Assembly: GCA_020061995.1 (NCBI GenBank)
Contig: JAGUXE010000101.1
Location: 1-15,383, forward strand
Direction: 5' to 3'
Length of the DNA: 15,383 nucleotides
Source: Ignavibacteriales bacterium
Lineage (GTDB): Bacteria; Bacteroidota; Ignavibacteria; Ignavibacteriales; Ignavibacteriaceae
Below the pieces are notes generated by a model that had not been told where the DNA came from, did not search any database, and saw nothing but the letters and a program-made list of their open reading frames with translations. This document shows positions 1 through 7,496 of this stretch, piece by piece. The translations under genes and the position numbers were made by a program. Numbering within the stretch: the stretch's first letter is position 1; each line of letters opens with the position of its first letter.

Positions 1-93
1 GCAAAATATACCTTAAACTGGGTATTCCTTCCTCATACTACACAAATTAAGTTTACAGCAGATTTTAACCAAAAGAAATTTTATAAGAAATAA
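1..93 (+). CDS. Possible C-terminal tail of an upstream gene (partial)
   Basis: Reading from the first base, 30 sense codons run without interruption to a TAA at 91-93. The peptide begins AKYTLNWVFLPHTTQ and ends with a lysine-rich tail (KKFYKK). It has no recognisable domain. It is listed because the frame is open to the window edge and stops 55 bases before the next gene on the same strand, as expected for the end of an upstream gene. A frame of 30 codons can be open by chance in AT-rich DNA, so the call is weak. Confidence 0.35.
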   Translation, partial: AKYTLNWVFLPHTTQIKFTADFNQKKFYKK

Positions 94-148
94 TATTTGA
101 ACACCCCTGTAAGTAATAAGAACTTATCAATTTAATGAAAGGTGTAAT

Positions 149-2455
149 ATGAAATACATTTACTTTTTTTTAGCAACGATGATTATGACAGTGTATGCCT
201 TTGCACAAACAGCAACAGCTCCTGCCGGTGCTGGAACAGTCGGCAACCCCTATCAAATAGAAACACTTGCAAATCTTTATTGGATGGGTGCCTCAAATGC
301 AGTTGTCCCCAGCCCCACTTTTGCAACAAGAATTGCCAGCACAACCTATTACATCCAAACTGCCAACATTGATGCTTCTTCAACTTCCAGCTGGAATTCC
401 GGAGCAGGGTGGATTCCTATTGCAGGTCAGGGCAGCGGAACTTCTTATAACGCCCAATATAATGGCGGCAATTATACCATTTCCGGTCTGTTTATTAATC
501 GCCCTACCGAAGATCTGGTAGGGTGGATTGGCCAAAGCGGATGGGGAACAAATATCTCTAATCTTGGCTTAACAGATGTTAACATTACCGGCAAAGGATA
601 TGTCGGTGCAATTGCAGGCGTAAATGACGGCGGCACATCATCATATACTAATTGTTATACTACGGGTAGCGTTAATAGTGTAGAAGGATCGAATGTTGGT
701 GGTTTTATAGGTAATGCTTCTTCTGCAACGCTTACTAACTGTTACAGTACCTGCACTGTCACTGTAACAGGAGTAGTTAATAACCAGGGCTACTATGTCG
801 GTGGTTTTTGCGGCACAATCAATAATACAATCGCCTCCGGACGTACCGTAACCAACTGCTATGCAACCGGCAATGTTACTTCGTATCAACGATATGTTGG
901 AGGTTTTGTTGGAAATCTTACCAATAACGCCCCGATTTCTAATTGTTATGCAACCGGCAATGCATACTCAACCACAAGATCTGTCGGGGGATTTGCAGGC
1001 ATCATTAATATCAATGCGGTAAGTTTGTGTTATAGTACCGGTAACGCAACGGGGCAGTTTCAGGCAGGCGGATTCGCGGGTGAAACAACCGCAGCCAGTA
1101 CAATAACCAATTGTTACAGTTTTGGGAACGCTACCCGAACAACAGGAACAGATGCTAACTTTGGCGGATTTATCGGGCTGAATAGAAGCACGGTTACCAA
1201 TTGTTTTAGTACAGGAAGTGTAATATATACCGGTGGCTCGAACCCCACCGATAAAGGTTTTATTGGTGTGAATACAGGAGGCAGTTATTCCAATAATTTT
1301 TATGATTCTCAGGTATCAAATCAAACTTCGGCAACGGGAGCAACCGCTACCACCACAGCAAATATGAAAACTCAATCTACGTTTACAGGTGCAGGTTGGG
1401 ATTTTATTGTTGAAACAGATAATGGTACAAATGACTACTGGGAAATGAACTCCGGGTTCAATGAGGGCTATCCGATTTTAAGTTGGCAATCTGTTTCAGT
1501 TCCAACAATAACAACAACACCAAATATAGTATCAAGTTCCAATATTGGTTTTACTGCTCAAAGCGGTAGCGTATCTTTAGGCTTTGTTGTAATGAATTCA
1601 ATCCCTGCAAATCTTCCGGGTGGCGCTGTCACTATAAATAAATATTGGGAAATAAGTGATGTAACCGGCGGTAGCATAAAATTAAGATTATATTATCTTC
1701 CTTCACAAACAGCCTCGTTTACAGGAACTCCCAAAATCTATCACTATGATGGAACATCATGGGTACTTCTTCCAACCGAAGCAGAAGTAATAGATGGCTT
1801 AAAAAGGTATGTTGAAACTACCAATTATTATAGTTCTTTCTCACCTGTTATTGTCGGTGATGATAATTCACCCCTTCCCGTAGAACTCACTTCTTTCACA
1901 GCCAAATTAATTAATAAAAATGTTAACCTAAATTGGCAAACCGCAACGGAAGTGAATAACTACGGATTTGAAATAGAAAGAAAAATTGTAGGGACAAGTC
2001 GCGACTTATCCGAGATATGGGAAACTATCAGTTTTATCAAAGGCAATGGAAATTCAAATTCACCAAAAGAATATTCTTTTACTGATAAAACAATAACTGA
2101 AGGAAAATACTCATATCGTCTAAAACAAATAGATAACGACGGTAAGTTTACATATAGTGGTGTTGTTGATGTTGATATTGAAAACATACCGACTGATTAT
2201 GCTTTATACCAAAACTACCCAAATCCTTTCAATCCAAGCACGACTATTAAATTCGGATTACTGCAAGATGGAATAGTAATATTGGAAGTATATAATTTGG
2301 TTGGTGAAAAAGTTGCAACACTTGTAAATGAAGAACTGACTGCAGGTTATCACACAATAGATTTTAACGGAAGCAGATTATCAAGTGGGATATATCTCTA
2401 CAAATTAAGCTCCGGAGAATTCACATCAACAAAGAAATTTGTGTTGATGAAGTAA
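149..2455 (+). CDS. Secreted GLUG-repeat protein with T9SS type A sorting domain
   Basis: A 768-residue exported, probably surface-attached or released protein. Residues 1-20 form a signal peptide (MKYIYFFLATMIMTVYAFAQ). Residues about 150-360 hold seven GLUG-type repeats, each with a VGGF(I/V/A)G core followed about 10-15 residues later by NCY(A/S)TG; this predicts a beta-helix-like fold often seen in adhesins and large surface proteins. A linker beginning near LPVELTSFTA (about residue 578) is common in T9SS proteins of this group. The last 85 residues, starting YALYQNYPNPFNPSTTIKF and ending KKFVLMK, are a type A sorting domain that directs export through the outer-membrane type IX system. 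The start is supported by a purine-rich GAAAGG about 7 bases before the ATG. No catalytic motif is visible, so adhesion or matrix binding is only an inference. It is transcribed alone and followed by a terminator. Confidence 0.92.
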   Translation: MKYIYFFLATMIMTVYAFAQTATAPAGAGTVGNPYQIETLANLYWMGASNAVVPSPTFATRIASTTYYIQTANIDASSTSSWNSGAGWIPIAGQGSGTSYNAQYNGGNYTISGLFINRPTEDLVGWIGQSGWGTNISNLGLTDVNITGKGYVGAIAGVNDGGTSSYTNCYTTGSVNSVEGSNVGGFIGNASSATLTNCYSTCTVTVTGVVNNQGYYVGGFCGTINNTIASGRTVTNCYATGNVTSYQRYVGGFVGNLTNNAPISNCYATGNAYSTTRSVGGFAGIININAVSLCYSTGNATGQFQAGGFAGETTAASTITNCYSFGNATRTTGTDANFGGFIGLNRSTVTNCFSTGSVIYTGGSNPTDKGFIGVNTGGSYSNNFYDSQVSNQTSATGATATTTANMKTQSTFTGAGWDFIVETDNGTNDYWEMNSGFNEGYPILSWQSVSVPTITTTPNIVSSSNIGFTAQSGSVSLGFVVMNSIPANLPGGAVTINKYWEISDVTGGSIKLRLYYLPSQTASFTGTPKIYHYDGTSWVLLPTEAEVIDGLKRYVETTNYYSSFSPVIVGDDNSPLPVELTSFTAKLINKNVNLNWQTATEVNNYGFEIERKIVGTSRDLSEIWETISFIKGNGNSNSPKEYSFTDKTITEGKYSYRLKQIDNDGKFTYSGVVDVDIENIPTDYALYQNYPNPFNPSTTIKFGLLQDGIVILEVYNLVGEKVATLVNEELTAGYHTIDFNGSRLSSGIYLYKLSSGEFTSTKKFVLMK

Positions 2456-2497
2456 AGCTCTTAAAATTTTGGCTAAAGCCGTTCTCTTCTTTTCTGT

Positions 2498-2533
2498 AAA
2501 TAACCACGCTATAAATGGCGTGGTTATTTTTTT
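2498..2533 (+). terminator. Rho-independent terminator after the GLUG protein gene
   Basis: A perfect 12-bp stem (AAATAACCACGC at 2498-2509 with GCGTGGTTATTT at 2518-2529) encloses an 8-base loop and runs directly into a T tract. It lies 43 bases after the stop codon of the GLUG protein gene and in the right orientation for it. The 5' side is A-rich, so it might also terminate weakly in the other direction. Confidence 0.85.
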
Positions 2534-2556
2534 GCATTTTTAATCAAATCCTCAAA

Positions 2557-2589
2557 AAACATACGAGGTTTTGAAAACCTCGTATGTTT
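2557..2589. repeat. 33-bp near-perfect palindrome
   Basis: The two 16-base halves (AAACATACGAGGTTTT and its exact complement) meet at a single central base at 2573. No T tract follows on either strand beyond the stem itself, and a better terminator already lies just upstream. It is probably an intergenic palindromic repeat rather than a second terminator. Whether other copies exist in the genome cannot be seen here. Confidence 0.7.
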
Positions 2590-2604
2590 GGATGATAACA
2601 ATTG

Positions 2605-2684
2605 TCATTCCGGACGTGATCCGGAATCTAACGTTACATGATGGGAGATGCTGAAACGATTCGCCTGCGGCGAACAGCATGACA
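2605..2684. repeat. REP-like element, first copy
   Basis: It contains an 8-bp perfect hairpin (ATTCCGGA at 2607-2614 with TCCGGAAT at 2620-2627), then a 38-base block at 2647-2684 that includes a small TTCGCC/GGCGAA hairpin. This block reappears in inverted orientation at 14367-14404, matching at 33 of 38 positions. Two inverted copies nearly 12 kb apart mark a dispersed intergenic repeat. Confidence 0.75.
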
Positions 2685-2709
2685 CAATATCAAGAAAACA
2701 AAAAAAATT

Positions 2710-3187
2710 AAGCTCCGGAGGAGCGATACTTTTGTAGAATGAATAAAGGAAAAAACAATTAAGCTCCATAGGAGCGACATTTCTGTAGAATTAATTGGAG
2801 TGATATTTTCTGTAACCTGAAATAAAATGTCACCCCTCCGGGGTTTTGTATTTGGTTGGTTGTCGCGTAGTTACAAAAATGTCACCCCTAACGGGGTTTA
2901 TGAAATTATTAGAATTAATTGGAGCGCTATTTTCTGTAACCTAAAATTAAATGTCACCCCGCCGGGGTTTTTTGTTTGGTTGGTTGTCGCGTAGTTACAA
3001 AAATATCACCCCTAACGGGGTTTTGTGATTTATGGATGTTGAACAGATTCAAAAATGGCATCACAATCGCGATTGATGAAAATTTGCAAATTGAATAATA
3101 ATTTAATACAAGCTCCGTAGGAGCGATACTTTTGTAACCACAATGTAAAGAAAAATGAACAAGCTCCATTGGAGCGACATTTTCTTA
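2710..3187. repeat. Array of small hairpin repeats in both orientations
   Basis: At least ten units of one family fill this non-coding stretch. Forward units (2711-2736, 2762-2787, 3111-3136, 3162-3186) read GCTCC-NNN-GGAGC followed by GAYAYTTTTGTA. Two forward units (2796-2816 and 2920-2941) keep only the right arm and tail. Inverted units (2828-2847, 2871-2899, 2952-2972, 2995-3024) have ACCCC-N3/4-GGGGT stems but much the same tail, read on the minus strand. The two stem types differ at base pairs 1 and 3 by paired changes that keep pairing. I see no believable gene here; the open frame at 2954-3169 on the minus strand is repeat-derived. The last forward unit could form a hairpin in the 3' end of the DUF3160 transcript. 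Confidence 0.8.
2787..3034. repeat. Two tandem copies of a 124-bp unit
   Basis: The block starting AGAATTAATTGGAG at 2787 begins again at 2911. Three landmarks are all offset by exactly 124 bases: the start, TGTCGCGTAG (2861 and 2985) and ACGGGG (2891 and 3015). Each copy holds one half-hairpin unit and two inverted hairpin units of the surrounding array, joined by a shared GGTTGGTTGTCGCGTAG spacer. The copies have diverged by scattered substitutions and small balancing indels, so the duplication is not recent. Confidence 0.85.
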
Positions 3188-3224
3188 TTTCCGAGGAATA
3201 CAACAATTCAGAGTATAATTGTCC

Positions 3225-5804
3225 CTATTTAATCATCAACATTTTACCGATACTTTTATATCCATTATTTGATAGTCGATAAAAATAAATTCCGCTCGGG
3301 AGGAGTTCGTTTGTTTGATTTGTTCCATCCCATCTTACAACATAATTTCCGGAAGATAAAACTTCATTAATAAGTTGTTTTACTCTTCTTCCTTGAATAT
3401 CAAAGATGTCTAATGAAGTATTGGAAAGAGACTTCATTGTCGGTATTCGGAACTGTATTAATGTGCTCGCATTAAAGGGATTTGGATAGTTTTGATGAAC
3501 CACCCAATCTTTTTCATTTTGAATAATGGGATTAGAATCCTCGGTTGATGTAAGTAAAGAAGCACCACTGCCGCGTGATTCACCTTCACCATTTGCTAAA
3601 TAACTATTAACCCAATCGGGTCTGCTTGATTGAGCGAGATAAGTTGTTTTCCATTCTTCATCAGTTAGTCGTAAAAAGTTTGTTGTGGTGAATTCATGAT
3701 AACTCCCTACAGGTCCGATAAATGCAATTGATTGTCCGTTAGCATCAGGAGCAACGAACAAACCCATATTAACTTTACCAGTTCCGCTATGTTTCACCCA
3801 ACCGACAACGTTGCCACTCTCGTTCATACCTGATGTATGAATATCAACTGTTATTAAATCTTCTTTTTGAAAGTGATTATCACTGTAAAGAAACAGCTTA
3901 AAATACCAACCATCGTAAAGTGAACCGTAACCGCTGTTTGTATATCGAAGCATACCTTTCAAGAAGAAAATTTCTGCTTCTGATAATGCTATTCCACCAA
4001 GTTCTTTTTCGGCAATAATTGCAAGTGTATCGCAAACACCTTTGAGATTGTTTGCATAATGGAGAATTGATTCCTTAACATATGAACTTGAAAATTGAAG
4101 CGGCGTTATGATTTCATGCAACTTTTGAGCATAGGAAGAAAAATTACTGTAAAATTCCGGAAATGGTTCTACATAACTATAAGGATATGAACAAATCCAG
4201 CCCGATGTATACGATTGCTTTGCATAGAGAACATTATCATGCCTCAGTTGAGTCCAACCCGTTAATTGTGTATTCATTTTTTGCTGCCAGTAGGCTGCCG
4301 ATTGCATAAACAAAGGAAGATTTTCTCTTTCTGATTGAGGTGGTGGGTTTAACTTTCGTAATCCTCGTAACCATTTATTGAATAAATTTTCATTCCAGAA
4401 ATTTTCATCATAACCATCAATTAAATAACGCAGTCCCATAAGATTTGTAGAATAATTCCATTGGTCAAGTTCGGGTTTAAGCAATTGTGCTGAAGCGTCA
4501 TTCCCAAGTCCGAATAATACATCAAGAGTGGAAGGAAGCATTCGTCTAACCTTTTGACCGTTATAAACGATTCTATCATAAACGACTTGTGCCGTTATAT
4601 ATGAATCAATAATAAATCGCTGCCCCATAAGCATAAATGCAGATGCGGGAATTATGCTGTCAGTTATAAAAGGATTACTCATTAATAGTTGAGAATTTAT
4701 CAACTGATAAGCGAATGGTCGGAGTAATAGTGAATCCTGAAATTCAAAAAGTTTTAATGAGTCAAGTAACTGAGAAGATGAGGTAATATTTGTTAACAAA
4801 AATAAATCTTCCATGTTTGAAAGATTTACGTTATCCTGATCGCCAACTAAAAACTCGATGATGCTGTTCATCTCGTTGTAAATAGATTTAGCATTTGATT
4901 CTTTTGCTGCTTCTGAAATTAGAGAAGCGAGAATCACTGATCTTTGCACAGCGGTACTATGAATGAGATTATTGTAACCTGGAGAAGCAAGATAAACTTC
5001 TGTTCGCCCCAACCAAATCATAGCTTTGAAATATTTTTCCAAGAATGGATAGCGGAGTAGGTTTTCGGGATCAGCATAATGCCCACGCGGTTTGAATTGA
5101 GAAAAATCAACTGTATGCTCAGGTTCTCCAAAAATCGAATACTCAAACATGAATGCTTCATTGTTAATATTTTCTATTAACTCATTAATACGTGAATTAT
5201 TAATCGTATAGTATGGTGTTACATTCATCCCTAAAAGTTTTTTTGCTAAAGTGATGTAAACATCATAATCCTCAAGACAAATTTGCATACCGGGCACATT
5301 TGAATAACGATTATGAAGAATAGGCTGATGCAGTGAAAATTGGTTCAGTAATTCTGTTAATCTTGGAATTAATATTTCCCCTTCAATATCCATCAATAAT
5401 GCATCATAAGACATGTGAATGGCGTGGAGTATTGCATCGGTTGAAACATAAACCGGAAGATCCAGGTGAAATATGTTTGCCAATGCTCCTCCATAAGAGG
5501 GCATTGATAATCTTTCGGTTACAACAAAACCATTCTGTTGAAGGAGTTGTTTTTCATATTCGGTAAAATTATACTTCTGATAAATTGTATCAAGGTAGAG
5601 AACGTTATCTAATGATTGATTTAGATTTCTGACAAACAATCCAGCAGGATATTCTTGAAGAAGATCGCTTGATGTTGCATTCTGATGATTCTGGAGAAAA
5701 GTTCTGTATGCATTAATATCAAAAGAAGTTTGTTGAGAGAAATTCTGAGTGGAGAAGATTAAGAAGATTACAACAACTAAACTGAGTTGATTTAGATGTT
5801 TCAT
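3225..5804 (-). CDS. Secreted DUF3160 protein with T9SS type A sorting domain
   Basis: An 859-residue exported protein. It starts with a signal peptide (MKHLNQLSLVVVIFLIFSTQNFS). From roughly residue 80 to 720 it resembles the DUF3160 family. The clearest block is near residues 90-135, where PVYVSTDAILHAIHMSYD and a following acidic residue match the family's conserved D-x-x-L-H-x-x-H pattern. The last 91 residues, beginning VHQNYPNPFNASTLIQF at about residue 769, are a type A sorting domain for type IX secretion. DUF3160 has no assigned reaction that I can name, so the conserved histidines and acidic residues only hint at metal binding. The ATG is preceded on the minus strand by a GGGG run about 6 bases upstream, a weak ribosome site. 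The gene stands alone between two repeat-rich gaps. Confidence 0.88.
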   Translation of the reverse strand: MKHLNQLSLVVVIFLIFSTQNFSQQTSFDINAYRTFLQNHQNATSSDLLQEYPAGLFVRNLNQSLDNVLYLDTIYQKYNFTEYEKQLLQQNGFVVTERLSMPSYGGALANIFHLDLPVYVSTDAILHAIHMSYDALLMDIEGEILIPRLTELLNQFSLHQPILHNRYSNVPGMQICLEDYDVYITLAKKLLGMNVTPYYTINNSRINELIENINNEAFMFEYSIFGEPEHTVDFSQFKPRGHYADPENLLRYPFLEKYFKAMIWLGRTEVYLASPGYNNLIHSTAVQRSVILASLISEAAKESNAKSIYNEMNSIIEFLVGDQDNVNLSNMEDLFLLTNITSSSQLLDSLKLFEFQDSLLLRPFAYQLINSQLLMSNPFITDSIIPASAFMLMGQRFIIDSYITAQVVYDRIVYNGQKVRRMLPSTLDVLFGLGNDASAQLLKPELDQWNYSTNLMGLRYLIDGYDENFWNENLFNKWLRGLRKLNPPPQSERENLPLFMQSAAYWQQKMNTQLTGWTQLRHDNVLYAKQSYTSGWICSYPYSYVEPFPEFYSNFSSYAQKLHEIITPLQFSSSYVKESILHYANNLKGVCDTLAIIAEKELGGIALSEAEIFFLKGMLRYTNSGYGSLYDGWYFKLFLYSDNHFQKEDLITVDIHTSGMNESGNVVGWVKHSGTGKVNMGLFVAPDANGQSIAFIGPVGSYHEFTTTNFLRLTDEEWKTTYLAQSSRPDWVNSYLANGEGESRGSGASLLTSTEDSNPIIQNEKDWVVHQNYPNPFNASTLIQFRIPTMKSLSNTSLDIFDIQGRRVKQLINEVLSSGNYVVRWDGTNQTNELLPSGIYFYRLSNNGYKSIGKMLMIK

Positions 5805-5905
5805 AAAAACCCCGATAATAAATATGACTTAACTTAATATCTTATTTTAAGGAAGTCAATCTATATCTCAATAAATTTAAACCGGCTATTCATGTGTGAG
5901 ATAAT

Positions 5906-5935
5906 CCAAGGCTGTTGAGAACCATTTCTCGACAG
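5906..5935. repeat. 30-bp hairpin repeat, copy 1
   Basis: The 30 bases starting CCAAGGCTGTTGAGAACCA recur at 6331-6360 in the same orientation with a single change (29 of 30). Each copy can fold CTGTTGAGAA with TTCTCGACAG, a 10-bp stem with one T-G wobble and a 4-base loop. Copy 1 runs into seven T residues, but both neighbouring genes are on the other strand, so a terminator role is unlikely. Confidence 0.7.
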
Positions 5936-5964
5936 TTTTTTTGAGATAGAGGTATTGTTTTGCC

Positions 5965-6033
5965 ATTATTTAAAGTCTCTTTACTTTTCTTTGCGAAAGA
6001 AAAGTAACAAAAGAAACAGGCACTTTAAATAAT
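5965..6033. repeat. Nested inverted repeats
   Basis: The outer arms (ATTATTTAAAGT at 5965-5976 and ACTTTAAATAAT at 6022-6033) pair perfectly over 12 bp. Inside lies a second perfect 12-bp hairpin at 5981-6007 (TTACTTTTCTTT, GCG, AAAGAAAAGTAA). Hairpins of the TTACTTTT...AAAAGTAA type are, from general knowledge, frequent intergenic repeats in Bacteroidota-like genomes. No gene is seen here. Confidence 0.75.
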
Positions 6034-6196
6034 TGCTTGTATTTGGGAGTTGATTTTTCAGTACCGCAAAGATTTCCTACGGAAAAATAACTCACTTCGT
6101 TCAGACAGATTTTTCCGCTTAACGGAAATCTTTGCTTGGTAAACTTGATGGGGGTTTGGTTGAGTCGGTTTTTTGCAAAGCAATTATTTAAGGTGC
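6020..6196. repeat. MITE-like palindromic element
   Basis: The ends are inverted repeats: GCACTTTAAATAATTGCTT at 6020-6038 matches the reverse complement of 6177-6195 closely. A second, interrupted inverted repeat lies inside: GCAAAGATTTCC-(3)-GGAAAAAT at 6066-6088 faces ATTTTTCC-(7)-GGAAATCTTTGC at 6109-6135. The segment has no open frame. Ends plus internal palindromes resemble a small non-autonomous mobile element, but no target-site duplication was established. It shares its left end with the nested repeat at 5965-6033. Confidence 0.6.
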
Positions 6197-6330
6197 AAAA
6201 CAGAGAGAGGCATTTTAAAAGTGCAGAGCGTTTTTATAAACTAAACAGCTATGCACACAGAGTAAATTACGATCAATATTCTTTGTGACCATTGTGAGTG
6301 TCTTTGTGCTCCTTGTGGTAAAATGTGATT

Positions 6331-6360
6331 CCAAGGCTGTTGAGAACCACTTCTCGACAG
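6331..6360. repeat. 30-bp hairpin repeat, copy 2
   Basis: This is the second copy of the 5906-5935 hairpin, differing at one base. It lacks the T run of copy 1. Just upstream, 6281-6320 holds loosely repeated TTTGTG/TTGTG words (CTTTGTGACC, ATTGTGAG, CTTTGTGCTC, CTTGTGG), another low-complexity intergenic repeat. The 62 bases from here to the aguA stop codon show no clear terminator. Confidence 0.7.
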
Positions 6361-6422
6361 AGCGGCGTGGGGGAATAATAAACTCCGCTTTAGAATTGGT
6401 GCTTGACCTACAAGAAACGTCC

Positions 6423-7478
6423 TTACGCAGGCTCTTCGTGTGCGAGGCAATGCAAAGTACCGAGTCCCCAGACTAAATCTACTGCATGAATTCCGATTAC
6501 TTTTCTGGTCGGAAAACATTCTGATATTATTCCTAAAGCTTTTCTGTCGTTTCCATCATTAAATGTTGGGACTAATACGGAACCGTTTGTTATATAAAAA
6601 TTCGCATAACTTGCCGGTAATCTCATTTTGTCAAACCATAAAGCCGAAGGCATCGGTAATGTGATAATTTCCGGTTTTCTACCATTTTCAAGTTTTATAC
6701 CTTGTAAGATTTCAATATTCTCGTTTAGATTATAATAATTTTCGTCCTTCGGATTATCTTCTTTAACTATAAGCAAAGTAGTCGGGTTTACAAACCGACA
6801 AAGATCATCCACATGCCCGTGAGTATCGTCTCCGGTTATTCCTTTATTCAACCAAATAACATTTGAGATTCCGAGATATTTTTTGAAAACTTCAGCGTAA
6901 TCATTTTTCGTAAATCCGGGATTGCGGACCTGGATTTTATCATCCATTAAACATTCTTCGGTTGTTAACAATGTTCCTTTACCGTTTAAATCAATGCTTC
7001 CTCCTTCAAGTACCACATGACGATTTTTGAATTTAGCTGCAATTAGTTTTTTGTTAATTGATTGAGTAAGAAATTCGGGGAGAAAAACATCCTTTTTCCA
7101 ATTATCATATTTAGCCCAGCCGTTAAATAAAAAGTGGACTCCCTTAACATTCCCTTTTTCATCTTTTACAAAAGAAGGGGAGGAGTCGCGCATCCAGCTT
7201 CTGTCGGTATCAAATTGAAGAAAATCAATCTGAGAAATATCGACATGAGCCTTGTTTAACATAGATTTTATGCGCTTTTCATGATCAGCAGATTTTACGA
7301 TTAACCGTATTCTTTCATGCCGAACTATGTTCTTCACAATTTCAGTATACACCCAGTTTATCGGACTAAATTTTCCGGGCCAATCATCTGGATTGTGAGG
7401 CCATGCTAATATCGTTGCTTCATGTTTTTCAAACTCAGCAGGCATTCTGAATTGAGAGGTAATTTTTTTCTTTTGCAT
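6423..7478 (-). CDS. aguA: Agmatine deiminase (agmatine iminohydrolase)
   Basis: A 351-residue cytosolic enzyme of the peptidylarginine/agmatine deiminase family. It should convert agmatine and water to N-carbamoylputrescine and ammonia. Family blocks are present in order: MPAEFEKHEATILAWPHNP near the N-terminus (12-30), DTDRSWMRDSSPSF (90-103), LEGGSIDLNGKG (157-168), GDDTHGHVDD with the expected catalytic His (216-225), and GLGTLHCLAHEEP with the catalytic Cys at 344, seven residues from the end. Length is normal for the family. The gene begins 18 bases after the stop of aguB on the same strand, so the two are almost certainly co-transcribed. Porphyromonas-type peptidylarginine deiminases are related, but they are secreted; this one has no signal peptide, and the aguB partner favours agmatine as substrate. 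The ribosome site is weak (AAAAGTAAT). Confidence 0.95.
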   Translation of the reverse strand: MQKKKITSQFRMPAEFEKHEATILAWPHNPDDWPGKFSPINWVYTEIVKNIVRHERIRLIVKSADHEKRIKSMLNKAHVDISQIDFLQFDTDRSWMRDSSPSFVKDEKGNVKGVHFLFNGWAKYDNWKKDVFLPEFLTQSINKKLIAAKFKNRHVVLEGGSIDLNGKGTLLTTEECLMDDKIQVRNPGFTKNDYAEVFKKYLGISNVIWLNKGITGDDTHGHVDDLCRFVNPTTLLIVKEDNPKDENYYNLNENIEILQGIKLENGRKPEIITLPMPSALWFDKMRLPASYANFYITNGSVLVPTFNDGNDRKALGIISECFPTRKVIGIHAVDLVWGLGTLHCLAHEEPA

Positions 7479-7496
7479 TATTACTTTTATGAATGA

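Noticed and set aside
2954..3169. 71-codon open frame on the minus strand in the repeat array
   Set aside because: It is formed from the hairpin repeats themselves, has no ribosome site and no conserved motif.
2700..3200. Possible CRISPR array
   Set aside because: Units occur in both orientations, spacers vary widely in length, two spacers are identical because of a tandem duplication, and no cas gene is present.
5912..5942. Hairpin followed by seven T as a terminator
   Set aside because: It points along the plus strand, but the genes on both sides are on the minus strand, and the same hairpin recurs at 6336 without T residues. A repeat is the better explanation.
6241..6519. Small open frames on both strands around the aguA 3' end
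   Set aside because: They overlap the aguA coding end or intergenic repeats and show no protein-like pattern or ribosome site.
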